Shown: piece by piece, positions 34,401 to 42,383 of the stretch
Numbering within the stretch: position 1 is the first letter of the stretch
Layout of the letters: each line of letters opens with the position of its first letter
NCBI RefSeq assembly: GCF_002909255.1
Contig: NZ_PIOB01000001.1
Coordinates: 124,001-188,000 of the forward strand
DNA from: Arenibacter hampyeongensis
Lineage (GTDB): Bacteria; Bacteroidota; Bacteroidia; Flavobacteriales; Flavobacteriaceae
Length of the DNA stretch: 64,000 nt
Reading direction: 5' to 3'
The notes under the pieces: generated by a model
The model's database searches: none
Told to the model about the DNA's origin: nothing
The model's input: only the letters and a program-made list of their open reading frames with translations
Program-made: the position numbers and the translations under genes

Positions 34401-35513
34401 CACTGCAATAGACCTCACCACATCTATACTTACGTTCTCCGGGGTCTGATAATCTGTGAAAGAATTGAATTTTTCCAAATACTCATCGTAATAGCTCATT
34501 CCCGCCCCATCCGTACCAAACCACAAAGTGCCGGTATAATCTTCATATATGCTGAGTATATCATTGTAATGAAGAGCGGTTGGGTTGTGTTTTTCGGTAA
34601 TAAAATTTACTATTGACAACTGCTGAAAATTAACCATATATAGGCCTTGACCATAGGTAGCAATCCACAGCCTATCTTTGGAATCCATATACAAATCGGT
34701 AATATTCAGATCAGTTGGCAATGGATCTGCAATAGATAAATCATGGATACGATTCAGTGGCCCTCCTGCCGAAGATCTAAAATAAAGTCCGTCACCAAAA
34801 GTCCCAATCCATTCCCTTGCCAAACCATCCACCACAATATCACTGAAATTGGCATTAACCCTGCTACCATCCTCCGTACGTGCCCTTACGTATCCAAATA
34901 TATTGTTACGGGCATCGTATTCGGCAATTTCATTTTCCATAGCCAACAATAAGTCACCTTTATCATTTTGGGTCAAATTGTAAATGGTATTATTGAGAAC
35001 TGTTGGGGGAATTACTTGTTTTACTTTCTCCTGACCATTTTTTAAGGCATACAGCCCATTTGAATAGGTCCCTATCCAAAGATTATACTCCCTATCCATA
35101 AAAATGGCACTGGCATCGGCCACGCCCTCAAAGGGAGCAAAACTGTTTGTTTTTGTGTTTAGTTTATATAGTTGGCGATTTATGGGGATTATCCAAACAT
35201 CTCCCCGTTTATCTGTAAAGACTTTTCCTAAATTACTGTAGTTTGATCGTGTAATATCCACGAAAGCAAAAGGATAGGTAGTAAACATTCTACCGTCATA
35301 TTTGTTTAGTCCATCTTGGGTAGCAATCCACAGATATCCTATACTATCTTGGGTAATGGATATAGCACTATTTTGTGAAAGTCCATCCTGTACGGAGCGT
35401 TGTCTAAACTTAATTTGGGATTGCGATTGGGCCGTAAATATGGTATTGAAATACATCAATCCCAATAATATAAGTCCCAATAGTGGTGAAGTAATTTTTT
35501 TGTCTACAGCCAT
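31461..35513 (-). CDS. Hybrid two-component system regulator (HTCS)
   Basis: One-piece sensor-regulator of 1350 residues. In order: a signal/anchor helix (about 10-30); a long periplasmic ligand-binding part of two-component-regulator propeller repeats (many YLWIATQDGLNKYDG-type blocks, about 40-690); a Y_Y_Y domain (about 720-795); a membrane helix (VVYILLFFMMLYGVYAYL); a histidine kinase with SHEFRTPLTL (His846) and an ATPase domain (NLLSNAFKY, GVGLSLVKELV); a receiver domain with Asp1148 in ISDVRMP; and an AraC-type DNA-binding domain (about 1240-1345). HTCS proteins usually sense oligosaccharides and activate polysaccharide utilisation loci. No SusC/D pair is in the window, so its target is unclear. 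Confidence 0.95.
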   Translation of the reverse strand: MAVDKKITSPLLGLILLGLMYFNTIFTAQSQSQIKFRQRSVQDGLSQNSAISITQDSIGYLWIATQDGLNKYDGRMFTTYPFAFVDITRSNYSNLGKVFTDKRGDVWIIPINRQLYKLNTKTNSFAPFEGVADASAIFMDREYNLWIGTYSNGLYALKNGQEKVKQVIPPTVLNNTIYNLTQNDKGDLLLAMENEIAEYDARNNIFGYVRARTEDGSRVNANFSDIVVDGLAREWIGTFGDGLYFRSSAGGPLNRIHDLSIADPLPTDLNITDLYMDSKDRLWIATYGQGLYMVNFQQLSIVNFITEKHNPTALHYNDILSIYEDYTGTLWFGTDGAGMSYYDEYLEKFNSFTDYQTPENVSIDVVRSIAVDREKSVWIGTSGKGLTQYNPKTNNWKTYKSLPGDNKTISSDRIMSLYVDGDNNLWIGTQEGGLNIMEPGGNILHFSNSSEIKLNSNTIWYILGDMDNRVWLGTRDQGLILFDKKKGVISKYNYDSHKKNGIPSNNIRAITKDGEGNLWIATESHGIAFFDVKKGTFKAFQYLTNANSLSSNSVKSLYYAPNGILWIGTNGDGLNAYDVKNKLFYQYSEKDGMANNVIYGILPDNEGNLWLSSNKGITKFTVGEFLDKAPDVVNYTNYEGLATEFNTGAAYKDSEGNLYFGGLDGFYWFRPNELKENNVLPKTMITGFDVFNTPVPLENGLALEAKQNTISFTFSSLQYSLPQKNQYQYRLVNFDDEWVFSGNKNFARYTRLPPGDYKFQVKSSNYDGVWNNEPVTYSFSILAPWYLTLPAKVVYILLFFMMLYGVYAYLKWRWRMQLNLRLKSEETERFKELNEFKSKLYTDISHEFRTPLTLISGPVDVKLGQGNLTEADFANFSMIKRNINRLIALVDQLLHLAKLEKGKLKLRIAKGDLSLFLGMLTSSFRHRALMGKIDYKVEIDPLPNVWFDEDAMEKIIVNLLSNAFKYVSEGGLCQFIAIKKEGTVVLSVKNTVDNYSDMDIDLLFTRFYQKDEYSDGAGVGLSLVKELVNIYQGNISVQMEEGGIIHFMVSLPIVRSEFKNLEIIEVDEEIGDLVLNNQEVGLMVPKNSKANKEEVKDLPILLIVEDHEEIRGFLYAVWSTKYRILQARNGLEGIKIALEVVPDLIISDVRMPVCDGIELCNTLKTDERTSHVPIILLTAGMGEDQELQGLLSGADDFITKPFKVRSLETRVENLIGTRKKLRKRYSHELILEAKDIAITPTDEVFLNKLEKVLDECLLDSQFNAAAFCSKLGMSRMQLHRKLLAYTGLSTTAFIRSQRLKRAIHILKTSDASVNEIAYSVGFNTPSYFIKCFKEVYKKTPTEYLESTELE

Positions 35514-36002
35514 CCCCTTCTGTTATAAAACCTATAACAAGATATGCTTTATTCGAGTAGAAATCAATCCTAACCTAATATTGATACTTCTTAAACAGAA
35601 TATAGGAAATTAAAAACTAGGGACAATTTGTATTTCTTAATTAAAAAAAAAGATGTCAGATGGTAATAGCGGCCCATACCAATAAAAAAACTACCAAATA
35701 AAGTGCGATCCAACCGATGTAAAGAGATTATGAATTACGAGAATCGGATTCACATGTTTAGGTAGTTCCCCCGAAACCTAAATACTATGCGAATTCCAAA
35801 ACCTACAAGTTGATTGCGTTTTTCAAATTTACATTTACATCCTTCGGATTGATTTTAAATAATGACATGTTCATATTAAAAACTAAATCCTGCAGGACCA
35901 CACTTTATTTGATAGTTAATTATAGTTATTTATTATTATGGTCATTGAATTCAATTAATATTTATCCAATTTAAGTTGTTTAAACCGGACCTCTCTAAAT
36001 CC
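35514..36002. other. AT-rich gap upstream of the HTCS gene
   Basis: 489 bases with no protein gene I can support. It holds poly-A runs and a 12-bp palindrome (ATTGAATTCAAT, 35944-35955). A short hydrophobic minus-strand open frame (35656-35727) lacks a start codon. The HTCS promoter must lie near the left end. Confidence 0.5.
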
Positions 36003-36176
36003 CTAATATCTCCTGTCAGCTTCGGCCTTATTTTCTACAAGGGTCCTATTCATATTCGTATCCATCTTGTGTTCCACTAAGTTGTTGTCTAGGGAAGTAG
36101 TGCTCTTATTATCCGTAATTACGGCTACAACAAGAACTAAAACTAAAACGATAAAAAAAACTATACATTTATTCAT
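36003..36176 (-). CDS. 57-residue membrane-anchored small protein
   Basis: Frame from ATG 36176 to TAG 36003. The product begins MNKCIVFFIVLVLVLVVAV, a single strongly hydrophobic segment (signal anchor or uncleaved signal), followed by a polar, charged tail of about 37 residues with several Asn, Glu and Lys (LVENKAEADRRY at the end). No family is recognised. A perfect -7 match on the minus strand (36239-36246) lies 63 bases upstream of the start. A 9-bp direct repeat with 21-bp period lies just beyond it, where an activator would bind. It is divergent from the LytTR regulator gene and could be its target or its signal partner. Confidence 0.6.
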   Translation of the reverse strand: MNKCIVFFIVLVLVLVVAVITDNKSTTSLDNNLVEHKMDTNMNRTLVENKAEADRRY

Positions 36177-36238
36177 CACCAGGATTTTTGCACTGTAGGT
36201 TATACATTATCTCTATTCAGGGAAACAAATATGTCTTC

Positions 36239-36246
36239 CAAATGTA
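36239..36246 (-). promoter_or_regulatory. Candidate -7 element of the 57-residue protein gene
   Basis: CAAATGTA on the plus strand reads TACATTTG on the minus strand, an exact TAnnTTTG match. There is no -33 TTG at normal spacing, which is common for activator-dependent promoters. Confidence 0.45.
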
Positions 36247-36277
36247 GATGAAATGCATAAGTTGATGTTACGTAATT

Positions 36278-36307
36278 GTGTAAATGGTAAATTATCCTGT
36301 GTAAATG
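36278..36307. promoter_or_regulatory. Candidate LytTR binding site (perfect direct repeat)
   Basis: GTGTAAATG occurs at 36278-36286 and again at 36299-36307, a 12-base spacer and a 21-base period (the flanking T makes it a 10-mer, TGTGTAAATG). LytTR DNA-binding domains, as in AgrA and ComE, bind two 9-bp direct repeats with this spacing. It lies about 30 bases beyond the minus-strand -7 element. Confidence 0.55.
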
Positions 36308-36471
36308 ACATTGGGCAAATTCAAGATGTCTTTTCATCCAATCCTTATTTTGAAAACCAATAGCCCGTAACCCCCAATCCCTAAAGATCCAATCTTAAAC
36401 CATTTTTCACCAACTATACTCAATTCATTTCCATTGATACAAAATATAGGAAGCTTAACAAACAATAGTTT

Positions 36472-36479
36472 TAATTTTG
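36472..36479 (+). promoter_or_regulatory. Candidate -7 element of the LytTR regulator gene
   Basis: TAATTTTG matches TAnnTTTG and ends 17 bases before the start codon. No -33 TTG at standard spacing. Confidence 0.4.
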
Positions 36480-36496
36480 AGTATCTTTCCTAAACT

Positions 36497-37231
36497 ATGT
36501 TAGAAGCGGTATTAGTAGACGACGAAATTAAAGCCCTCCAAAGTCTTTCTTGGGAGTTGACCAACTTTAGTGATGAAATAAAGGTAGTTGCTTCTTTTAC
36601 GGACCCTGTTGAGGCATTAAAATATTTGGAACAGCACCCTCCGGATTGTTTGTTTCTGGATATAGAAATGCCCACTATGGATGGTTTTCAATTTATTCAG
36701 AAATTACAGAAAAAGGAATTTCCAGTGGTTATCACCACAGCTTATAACCAATACGCAATAAAGGCCCTTAAAAATGAGGCCATAGATTATCTTCTAAAAC
36801 CAATAGATACGGACGATTTAAATGCCACCATTGCCAAAATAAAAAAGTTCAACAATAAGAATTACACTGCCGAAAAACTGGAGAAAATTTTATTGAAATT
36901 CAATTCAGATTCACTTCAAAAAAAGATTACTATCAATACCGACGGGAAATTATTATTTTTACAGAGTGATGAAATTCTTTTTGCGGAATCCGACGGAAAT
37001 TACAGTACCTTATTTTTAAGTGATGGTCAAAAAATATTGCTTACCAAAAAATTAAAGGAAGTAAATCAAATACTGCCGAAGGATACTTTTTTTAGAATTC
37101 ATAACTCCTTTATCATCAACCTAAATAAAATAAAGGAATTTCTTAAAACAGATGGTTATGTAATTTTACAATCCAACCATAAAATACCTGTTTCAAGACA
37201 AAAAAAATCCGACTTTTTAGATTTAATATAA
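36497..37231 (+). CDS. LytTR-family response regulator
   Basis: DNA-binding response regulator of 244 residues. The receiver domain has the acidic pair at D8-D9, the phospho-acceptor Asp55 in CLFLDIEMPTMDGF, the Thr in VVITTAYNQYA and the Lys in YLLKPID. The C-terminal LytTR domain (about 140-240) shows ILFAESDGNYSTLFLSDGQKILLTKKLKEV, FFRIHNSFIINLNKI and the final KIPVSRQKKSDFL. It is the likely partner of the kinase that follows 14 bases later. Confidence 0.95.
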   Translation: MLEAVLVDDEIKALQSLSWELTNFSDEIKVVASFTDPVEALKYLEQHPPDCLFLDIEMPTMDGFQFIQKLQKKEFPVVITTAYNQYAIKALKNEAIDYLLKPIDTDDLNATIAKIKKFNNKNYTAEKLEKILLKFNSDSLQKKITINTDGKLLFLQSDEILFAESDGNYSTLFLSDGQKILLTKKLKEVNQILPKDTFFRIHNSFIINLNKIKEFLKTDGYVILQSNHKIPVSRQKKSDFLDLI

Positions 37232-37245
37232 TCTATCATCAAAAC

Positions 37246-39225
37246 ATGAAATTTCCCTCCTGCATATTTCCATTTATACGGAGATCTTTATTATATAAAT
37301 CGAGGAAATTCCTTCTATTCTTAATTCTTGTCTTTATTTCTGTAAGCCTAGGCCATTCCCAGGAAGTTTCCGAAGAATTTAAAAGAGTTGCGGATAGCCT
37401 TATAAAAATGGCCCCAGAAACTTACCAGGAGTTGGATTCAATTCTTCATTCCAAAAGAGGCGATACTATTTATATGCACTTTTTTAACAAGGAGTCTGCC
37501 AGAAAACAGTATTTCATAGGGCAGTCCTACGCCTTAAATCAGCTCGGGAGAAAATATAGGGATATTTCGCAGAACGCCATGGCCATTACATTTCACGAAC
37601 AGGCACTACAGGCGGCAGAATTGGCCAAAAACCTCGAATTCAGGGTTTATAGCCTAAATATGCTGGGCGTGGTTTATCGAAGAAGTGACGCTATTAAAAT
37701 AGCTTTGGATTACAATCAGGAAGCCCTGGAGCTGGCACAGACCGAGGAGAATCCCTCGGACGGCCTTAAACGAAGTATAAACGTTTCCCTTAACAGCATT
37801 GGCAATCTTTATTTAACCCTTAAACAGTACGATATTGCCATTGCGCAATTTAAAAAGTCAATGGAATTGGAAAAAGAGCTTGACAATAAGTTAGGTCTCG
37901 CCATTAACTATCAAAATATCGGGGAATGTTTGGAATATAAGGGAGAATTGGAAGAAGCACTGCACTACTATAGAACCTCCTTGGATTACAATAATGAAAT
38001 AAACAGTGATAAAGGTAGGATCATTTGCAAAAATAGCATAGCCCAGGTATACATTAAACAAAACAAACTGGATGAAGCCATAGAAATTCTTGAACCCAAT
38101 CTCTTGGCAGCGGAGACGCTGGGAGATAAATCCATTATCACAGCTATCAACATAAATATGGGCTGGGCATTAATGGAATTAAAACAATACGATGAAGCCC
38201 AAAAATTTCTAACTTCTGGATTGGAAATGTCCAAGAAAAAACACCTTCCTAGTTCCATTGCACAGGCCTACACCTTCCTTTCCAAATTATTCACCTACAA
38301 GGCAGATTATAAGAATGCCCTGGAATATTACCAATTGGCGGAAAAATTTAACGAAGAAATCAATAGTGAGGTCAATCGCCGTTATATTACAGACTTGATC
38401 ATTAAATATGAAACCGAGAAAAAAAGCAATCAAATAGAAGCGCTGGCCAGGGAAAACGAGTTTATAAACCTTCGGCTGCGCAAAAAAACCAATACCTTAA
38501 TTATTGGCGCATTGGGTATGGCCCTTCTGACTTTTATATTGTACATTCTCTATAGGCAGAAAGAGCTTAAGAACGAAAAACAGATACTGACCTTGGAACA
38601 AAGCATGTTGCGCAGCCAAATGAATCCGCATTTTTTGTTCAATTCTTTAAATTCCATTAAGCTCTATATCATAAATAATGAAAAGAAGAATGCCGTGCAC
38701 TACCTCAATAAATTCTCAAAGTTGGTGCGCAAAATTCTTGAATCTTCTTCCTTAAAAGAGATATCCTTGGCCGACGAATTGGAAACCATTGACCTTTACA
38801 TGAACATTGAGAATATTAGATTCTCAAATGAAATAAATTTTAAGGTGCGTGTGGAAGAACCCATAGATGAGCACACCGTCAAGATTCCTTCATTAATTCT
38901 TCAACCATTTCTAGAAAATGCCTTGTGGCATGGGCTTTCTTCCAAAGAGGGGGAAAAGAATATACTGCTTCACGTAAGCCGGGCCAACGATAAATTTATT
39001 CAAATAAGTATTACCGATAACGGTGTTGGGAGGGAAGCCTCCGAAAGGATAAAGGAGAGTAAGATTTTGAAACGAAAATCCATTGGCATTGATATCACTA
39101 AGGAAAGGTTGGCGAATTTCTCCAAAGACTTCGAAAATTCCTTTCAGGTAGAAATAATAGACCTTTATGACGTTAATAAAGTGGCATTGGGCACTAAGGT
39201 CGTACTGCACATCCCTACCCATTAG
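37246..39225 (+). CDS. TPR-containing LytS-like sensor histidine kinase
   Basis: Sensor kinase of 659 residues. An N-terminal hydrophobic signal segment (about 24-40) is followed by an extracytoplasmic domain of tetratricopeptide repeats (about 75-375; for example GNLYLTLKQYDIAIAQFKKS and ALHYYRTSLDYNNEI). A short coiled linker (INSEVNRRYITDLIIKYETEKKSNQ) leads to one membrane helix (NTLIIGALGMALLTFILYIL). The cytoplasmic His_kinase domain has MNPHFLFNSLNSIKLY with His462, and the ATP-binding part has PFLENALWHGLS and DNGVGRE. It pairs with the LytTR regulator upstream. The TPR sensor suggests it senses a peptide or protein. The 3' end overlaps the convergent DUF3109 gene by 11 bases. Confidence 0.93.
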   Translation: MKFPSCIFPFIRRSLLYKSRKFLLFLILVFISVSLGHSQEVSEEFKRVADSLIKMAPETYQELDSILHSKRGDTIYMHFFNKESARKQYFIGQSYALNQLGRKYRDISQNAMAITFHEQALQAAELAKNLEFRVYSLNMLGVVYRRSDAIKIALDYNQEALELAQTEENPSDGLKRSINVSLNSIGNLYLTLKQYDIAIAQFKKSMELEKELDNKLGLAINYQNIGECLEYKGELEEALHYYRTSLDYNNEINSDKGRIICKNSIAQVYIKQNKLDEAIEILEPNLLAAETLGDKSIITAININMGWALMELKQYDEAQKFLTSGLEMSKKKHLPSSIAQAYTFLSKLFTYKADYKNALEYYQLAEKFNEEINSEVNRRYITDLIIKYETEKKSNQIEALARENEFINLRLRKKTNTLIIGALGMALLTFILYILYRQKELKNEKQILTLEQSMLRSQMNPHFLFNSLNSIKLYIINNEKKNAVHYLNKFSKLVRKILESSSLKEISLADELETIDLYMNIENIRFSNEINFKVRVEEPIDEHTVKIPSLILQPFLENALWHGLSSKEGEKNILLHVSRANDKFIQISITDNGVGREASERIKESKILKRKSIGIDITKERLANFSKDFENSFQVEIIDLYDVNKVALGTKVVLHIPTH

Positions 39226-39790
39226 TAGTATGCTCTTGTGCAATTTGCTCCAATTCGGCATACCATTTTTTCCCAAACTTGCGGATCAATGCCTCCTTAA
39301 CAAATTTATAAATAGGAACTTTAAGTTCATTTCCCAATGAACATGCTGGATCACAAATTTCCCATTTATGATAGTTGACTGCCGTAAGTTCCGAATACTC
39401 ACGTACACGGATGGGATATAAATGACAGGATACAGGCTTCTTCCATTTGGTAACCCCTTGATTATAAGCTTCCTCGAGTCCACATTTGGTTATTCCCTTG
39501 TCGTCAAAAACCACATAGGCACATTCACTGCCATTTACCAAAGGGGTTTCCCATTCGCCATCTTCACCGCGAATAAAGGCACCTTGCTTTTCTATTTCAG
39601 CAATGCCCTCGGCCCGCAAGAAAGGTTTTACCCTGCTATAGATGTCCACTAATATCTCTGTTTCCCGATCTTCAAGGGGTGCACCAGCCTCCCCATCAAC
39701 ACAGCAGGCCCCTTTACAGGCACTTAGATTACAAACGAAATCGTTTTCAATAATTTCCTCGGATACTATTGTTTTCCCTAGTTGGAACAT
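39215..39790 (-). CDS. DUF3109 cysteine-rich protein
   Basis: Conserved cytoplasmic protein of 191 residues. Cysteines are spaced as in metal-binding or iron-sulfur proteins of the YkgJ/DUF3109 type: FVCNLSACKGACCVDGEAGAP near the N-terminus (C at about 19, 24, 28 and 29), then GSECAYVVFDDKGITKCGLEEAY, KPVSCHLYPIRV and WEICDPACSLGNEL. The function is unknown; relatives may bind zinc or an Fe-S cluster. Its 3' end overlaps the kinase gene, and it has a -7-like element 18 bases before its start. Confidence 0.88.
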   Translation of the reverse strand: MFQLGKTIVSEEIIENDFVCNLSACKGACCVDGEAGAPLEDRETEILVDIYSRVKPFLRAEGIAEIEKQGAFIRGEDGEWETPLVNGSECAYVVFDDKGITKCGLEEAYNQGVTKWKKPVSCHLYPIRVREYSELTAVNYHKWEICDPACSLGNELKVPIYKFVKEALIRKFGKKWYAELEQIAQEHTTNG

Positions 39791-39807
39791 ACTATTTTAT
39801 TAGGCAG

Positions 39808-39815
39808 CAAATATA
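39808..39815 (-). promoter_or_regulatory. Candidate -7 element of the DUF3109 gene
   Basis: CAAATATA on the plus strand reads TATATTTG on the minus strand, an exact TAnnTTTG match 18 bases before the start codon. Confidence 0.45.
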
Positions 39816-39871
39816 ATTCTTTAAGGGGATATATTTTCGCTTAATTAAATCCAAATACCCCTAATTAAACG

Positions 39872-39879
39872 TAAATTTG
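39872..39879 (+). promoter_or_regulatory. Candidate -7 element of the marC operon
   Basis: TAAATTTG is an exact TAnnTTTG match. Initiation a few bases later would leave a leader of about 55 bases before the start at 39942. Confidence 0.45.
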
Positions 39880-39941
39880 CCGCGTCTTTGGAGGAAAGGG
39901 ATAAACAAACACCTTTTGGACTAAGATTATATTTTTAAGCT

Positions 39942-40520
39942 ATGGAATTCAATTTTAATTTTAGGGAAATTGTTACTGCAAGTATGGTCCTTTTTGCAGT
40001 AATTGATATTATTGGGAGCATTCCTATCATCATTAGCCTGAGGAAGAAAGTTGGGCACATACAATCTGGAAAAGCATCGTTTGCCTCGGCCTGCATTATG
40101 GTGGCTTTCTTGTTTGTGGGAGAAGAAATCCTAAATCTCATAGGGATAGACGTCAACTCATTTGCTGTCGCAGGGGCTTTTGTAATTTTCTTTTTGGCAA
40201 TAGAGATGATTTTGGGGATTACCCTTTACAGGGACGAACAACCGGAAAGCGCATCCATTGTTCCAATTGCCTTTCCTTTAATTGCCGGTGCCGGTACGGT
40301 AACCACTCTTCTTTCCCTAAGGGCGGAATACTACGTAGAGAATATCATTGTCGCCATAATAATAAATGTTATTTTTGTATACCTAGTCCTTAAATCCTCT
40401 AGTAGAATAGAGCGAATTTTAGGTAAAAATGGGCTCAATGTGATCCGAAAAATATTTGGAGTTATTCTTTTGGCCATTGCGGTCAAACTATTTACCTCAA
40501 ATATCAACCAGTTGTTTTAA
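39942..40520 (+). CDS. MarC-family integral membrane protein
   Basis: Inner-membrane protein of 192 residues with about six hydrophobic segments. It shows the MarC/UPF0056 pattern: FAVIDIIGSIPIIISL at the first helices, FVIFFLAIEMILGI, the loop VPIAFPLIAGAGTVTTLLSL and a final helix with IFGVILLAIAVKLF. Despite the name, no role in multiple antibiotic resistance is established for this family. It is followed after 21 bases by a small two-helix membrane protein, a common pairing in Flavobacteriaceae. Confidence 0.92.
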   Translation: MEFNFNFREIVTASMVLFAVIDIIGSIPIIISLRKKVGHIQSGKASFASACIMVAFLFVGEEILNLIGIDVNSFAVAGAFVIFFLAIEMILGITLYRDEQPESASIVPIAFPLIAGAGTVTTLLSLRAEYYVENIIVAIIINVIFVYLVLKSSSRIERILGKNGLNVIRKIFGVILLAIAVKLFTSNINQLF

Positions 40521-40541
40521 AGAATTAAGAAAGAAGGTAAC

Positions 40542-40745
40542 ATGAACAGAATACTAATAGTAATACTTATTGTATTGGGATTGGCCCTGATGGCCTATAA
40601 CGTAACTTTGGTGGATTTTAAAGACCCTTTTCAGGGAAATAGTATAATAGCCCTAATAGGAATAGTGGCTTCCTTATGTGCCATTGCGCTATTGTTAATT
40701 TACAGTACCTCTAAAAAAATTCAGAAAAAAATAGAACAAGATTAA
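40542..40745 (+). CDS. Small two-helix membrane protein next to marC
   Basis: Protein of 67 residues with two hydrophobic segments (about 3-20 and 36-55) and a lysine-rich tail (TSKKIQKKIEQD). No named family. It begins 21 bases after marC and so is probably translated with it. The stop codon overlaps the convergent S41 protease gene stop by two bases. Confidence 0.75.
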   Translation: MNRILIVILIVLGLALMAYNVTLVDFKDPFQGNSIIALIGIVASLCAIALLLIYSTSKKIQKKIEQD

Positions 40746-42367
40746 TTCTTAGCTTCAATTTTATCTACCACCTTTTGGCTTATGGTTGGTTTATCCAATT
40801 CCAAAACTTTTTTCAGCATATCATCTTCCCCGCTTTTTATTTTAGCATAGGTATTGGGGTCGAACAATTGCTCTGCCAAAGTTGCCTTTATATATAATTT
40901 TATTTTTTCCTCAAAGGCATAAAAGTCCATTTTAATATTTCTGGCCAAGCAATAGTCTATAAATACCTCAAAGAGGATATCATCTACCCTAAAGTTATGT
41001 ACAAATTCTTCCTTTGAATAGTCTTTGTACTGTGCCCTATTTTCATCTAAATGCTCAAATACAAAATAAGACAAAAAGCCTACACTTTCCATACTCTCAA
41101 AATATTCGGATTCGTTTGTACCAATAGGCACAAAAACATCCGGTATTATGCCGCCCCCGCCATAGACAACCTTGCCTTTGGGAGTCTTAAACTTTAGCGA
41201 ATCGGCCACTTTAATGCTGTCTACCGAGATTAGTTCCCCGCTATGGTAGCGATCTGTAAATTTCTGATAATAATCCTTGTTCCCCTTGTCATAAGATTTC
41301 TGTATGGAACGTCCCGTTGGGGTGTAATATCTGGACACCGTTAAGCGCACTGCGGAGCCGTCTCCCAGATCCATCTCACGCTGCACCAGCCCTTTGCCAA
41401 AAGACCTACGTCCTATTATAGTACCTATATCATTGTCCTGTAAGGATCCTGCAATGATTTCGCTGGCAGATGCGGAACGCTCATTGATTAAAACGTACAC
41501 GGGTTTATCCTCAAAATCCCCTTTTTTTGTAGCAAATACCTTATCTATCTTGCCCTTTTTGTTTTTGGTAAACAAAATCAACTTACCATCCGACAGAAAT
41601 TCATCAGCCATCTGTTCGGCAATGCCCAAATAACCCCCGGGGTTATCCCTTAGGTCCAAAGTTAATTTTTTAGCTCCCTGGGCCTCTAGCTTCCTTAGGG
41701 CCGTTCTAAACTCTTTATAGGTAGATTCGGCAAAACGATTTATTTTGATATATCCCATATCCTTGGTAAGCATATAATACGCCTCCACACTTTTTATGGG
41801 CACCACATCTCTTTTTATGTTTACATTAAAGGTGGATTTATTGTCCTTTCTATATACCTGCAACTTAACCGGTGATCCTTTTTCCCCTTTAAGTTTACTG
41901 ACAATAACATCATTTTCAATATTTTGACCAAATAGCGTGTCACCATCTGCCATAAGAATTTTGTCCCCTGCCTGTAGACCTTTCCGGTCGCTTGGGCCGT
42001 CCTCAATAGCCCTAATTACTGATAAAGTATCTCTATACATTCGAAAACTAACCCCAATCCCTACAAAATCCCCTTTCATATTTTCGGAAACCTTATCCAT
42101 TTCCTGTTTTGGGATATATACTGAATGGGGATCCAATTTTTCGAGAATATTGTTTACCGTAACATCTACAATGCTATCCGTATTAATCTCATCCACATAC
42201 TCATAGTCTATATAATCTATTAGTCTATTGAGTTTGTCCTTTTTTGAATTGGTTGTGAAAAGCTTTTCCGGAGAATCATTAAAGTTCAATTTTCCACCTA
42301 CAAATATTCCCATGGCAATTGCCAGAGCTATTACGGTGGGCCATATGTAGGTATTTATTTTCTTCAT
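40742..42367 (-). CDS. S41 carboxyl-terminal processing protease
   Basis: Serine protease of 541 residues, anchored by an N-terminal helix (TYIWPTVIALAIAMGIFVGG) and so active in the periplasm. The order is N-terminal helical part, PDZ domain (about 85-175, with GIGVSFRMYRDTLSVIRAIEDGPSDRKGL) and the S41 catalytic domain. There the Ser is in NERSASASEIIAGSLQDN and the Lys in RRSFGKGLVQREM, giving the Ser-Lys dyad of the CtpA/Prc family. The C-terminal helical extension (about 410-541) is longer than in minimal CtpA. It lies 16 bases after the dCMP deaminase gene. Confidence 0.93.
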   Translation of the reverse strand: MKKINTYIWPTVIALAIAMGIFVGGKLNFNDSPEKLFTTNSKKDKLNRLIDYIDYEYVDEINTDSIVDVTVNNILEKLDPHSVYIPKQEMDKVSENMKGDFVGIGVSFRMYRDTLSVIRAIEDGPSDRKGLQAGDKILMADGDTLFGQNIENDVIVSKLKGEKGSPVKLQVYRKDNKSTFNVNIKRDVVPIKSVEAYYMLTKDMGYIKINRFAESTYKEFRTALRKLEAQGAKKLTLDLRDNPGGYLGIAEQMADEFLSDGKLILFTKNKKGKIDKVFATKKGDFEDKPVYVLINERSASASEIIAGSLQDNDIGTIIGRRSFGKGLVQREMDLGDGSAVRLTVSRYYTPTGRSIQKSYDKGNKDYYQKFTDRYHSGELISVDSIKVADSLKFKTPKGKVVYGGGGIIPDVFVPIGTNESEYFESMESVGFLSYFVFEHLDENRAQYKDYSKEEFVHNFRVDDILFEVFIDYCLARNIKMDFYAFEEKIKLYIKATLAEQLFDPNTYAKIKSGEDDMLKKVLELDKPTISQKVVDKIEAKN

Positions 42368-42383
42368 GATTCAAATTAGCATT

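Larger units (their letters stand above)
36177..36496. other. Divergent gap with a LytTR-type direct repeat
   Basis: 320 bases between the 57-residue gene and the LytTR regulator. It contains a minus-strand -7 element (36239-36246), the GTGTAAATG direct repeat (36278-36307) and a plus-strand -7 element (36472-36479). I see no other gene. Confidence 0.6.

Noticed and set aside
35656-35727. Hydrophobic minus-strand open frame in the gap upstream of the HTCS gene (ends ...LLVWAAITI)
   Set aside because: An in-frame stop lies just upstream and there is no ATG, GTG or TTG near the frame's N-terminus.
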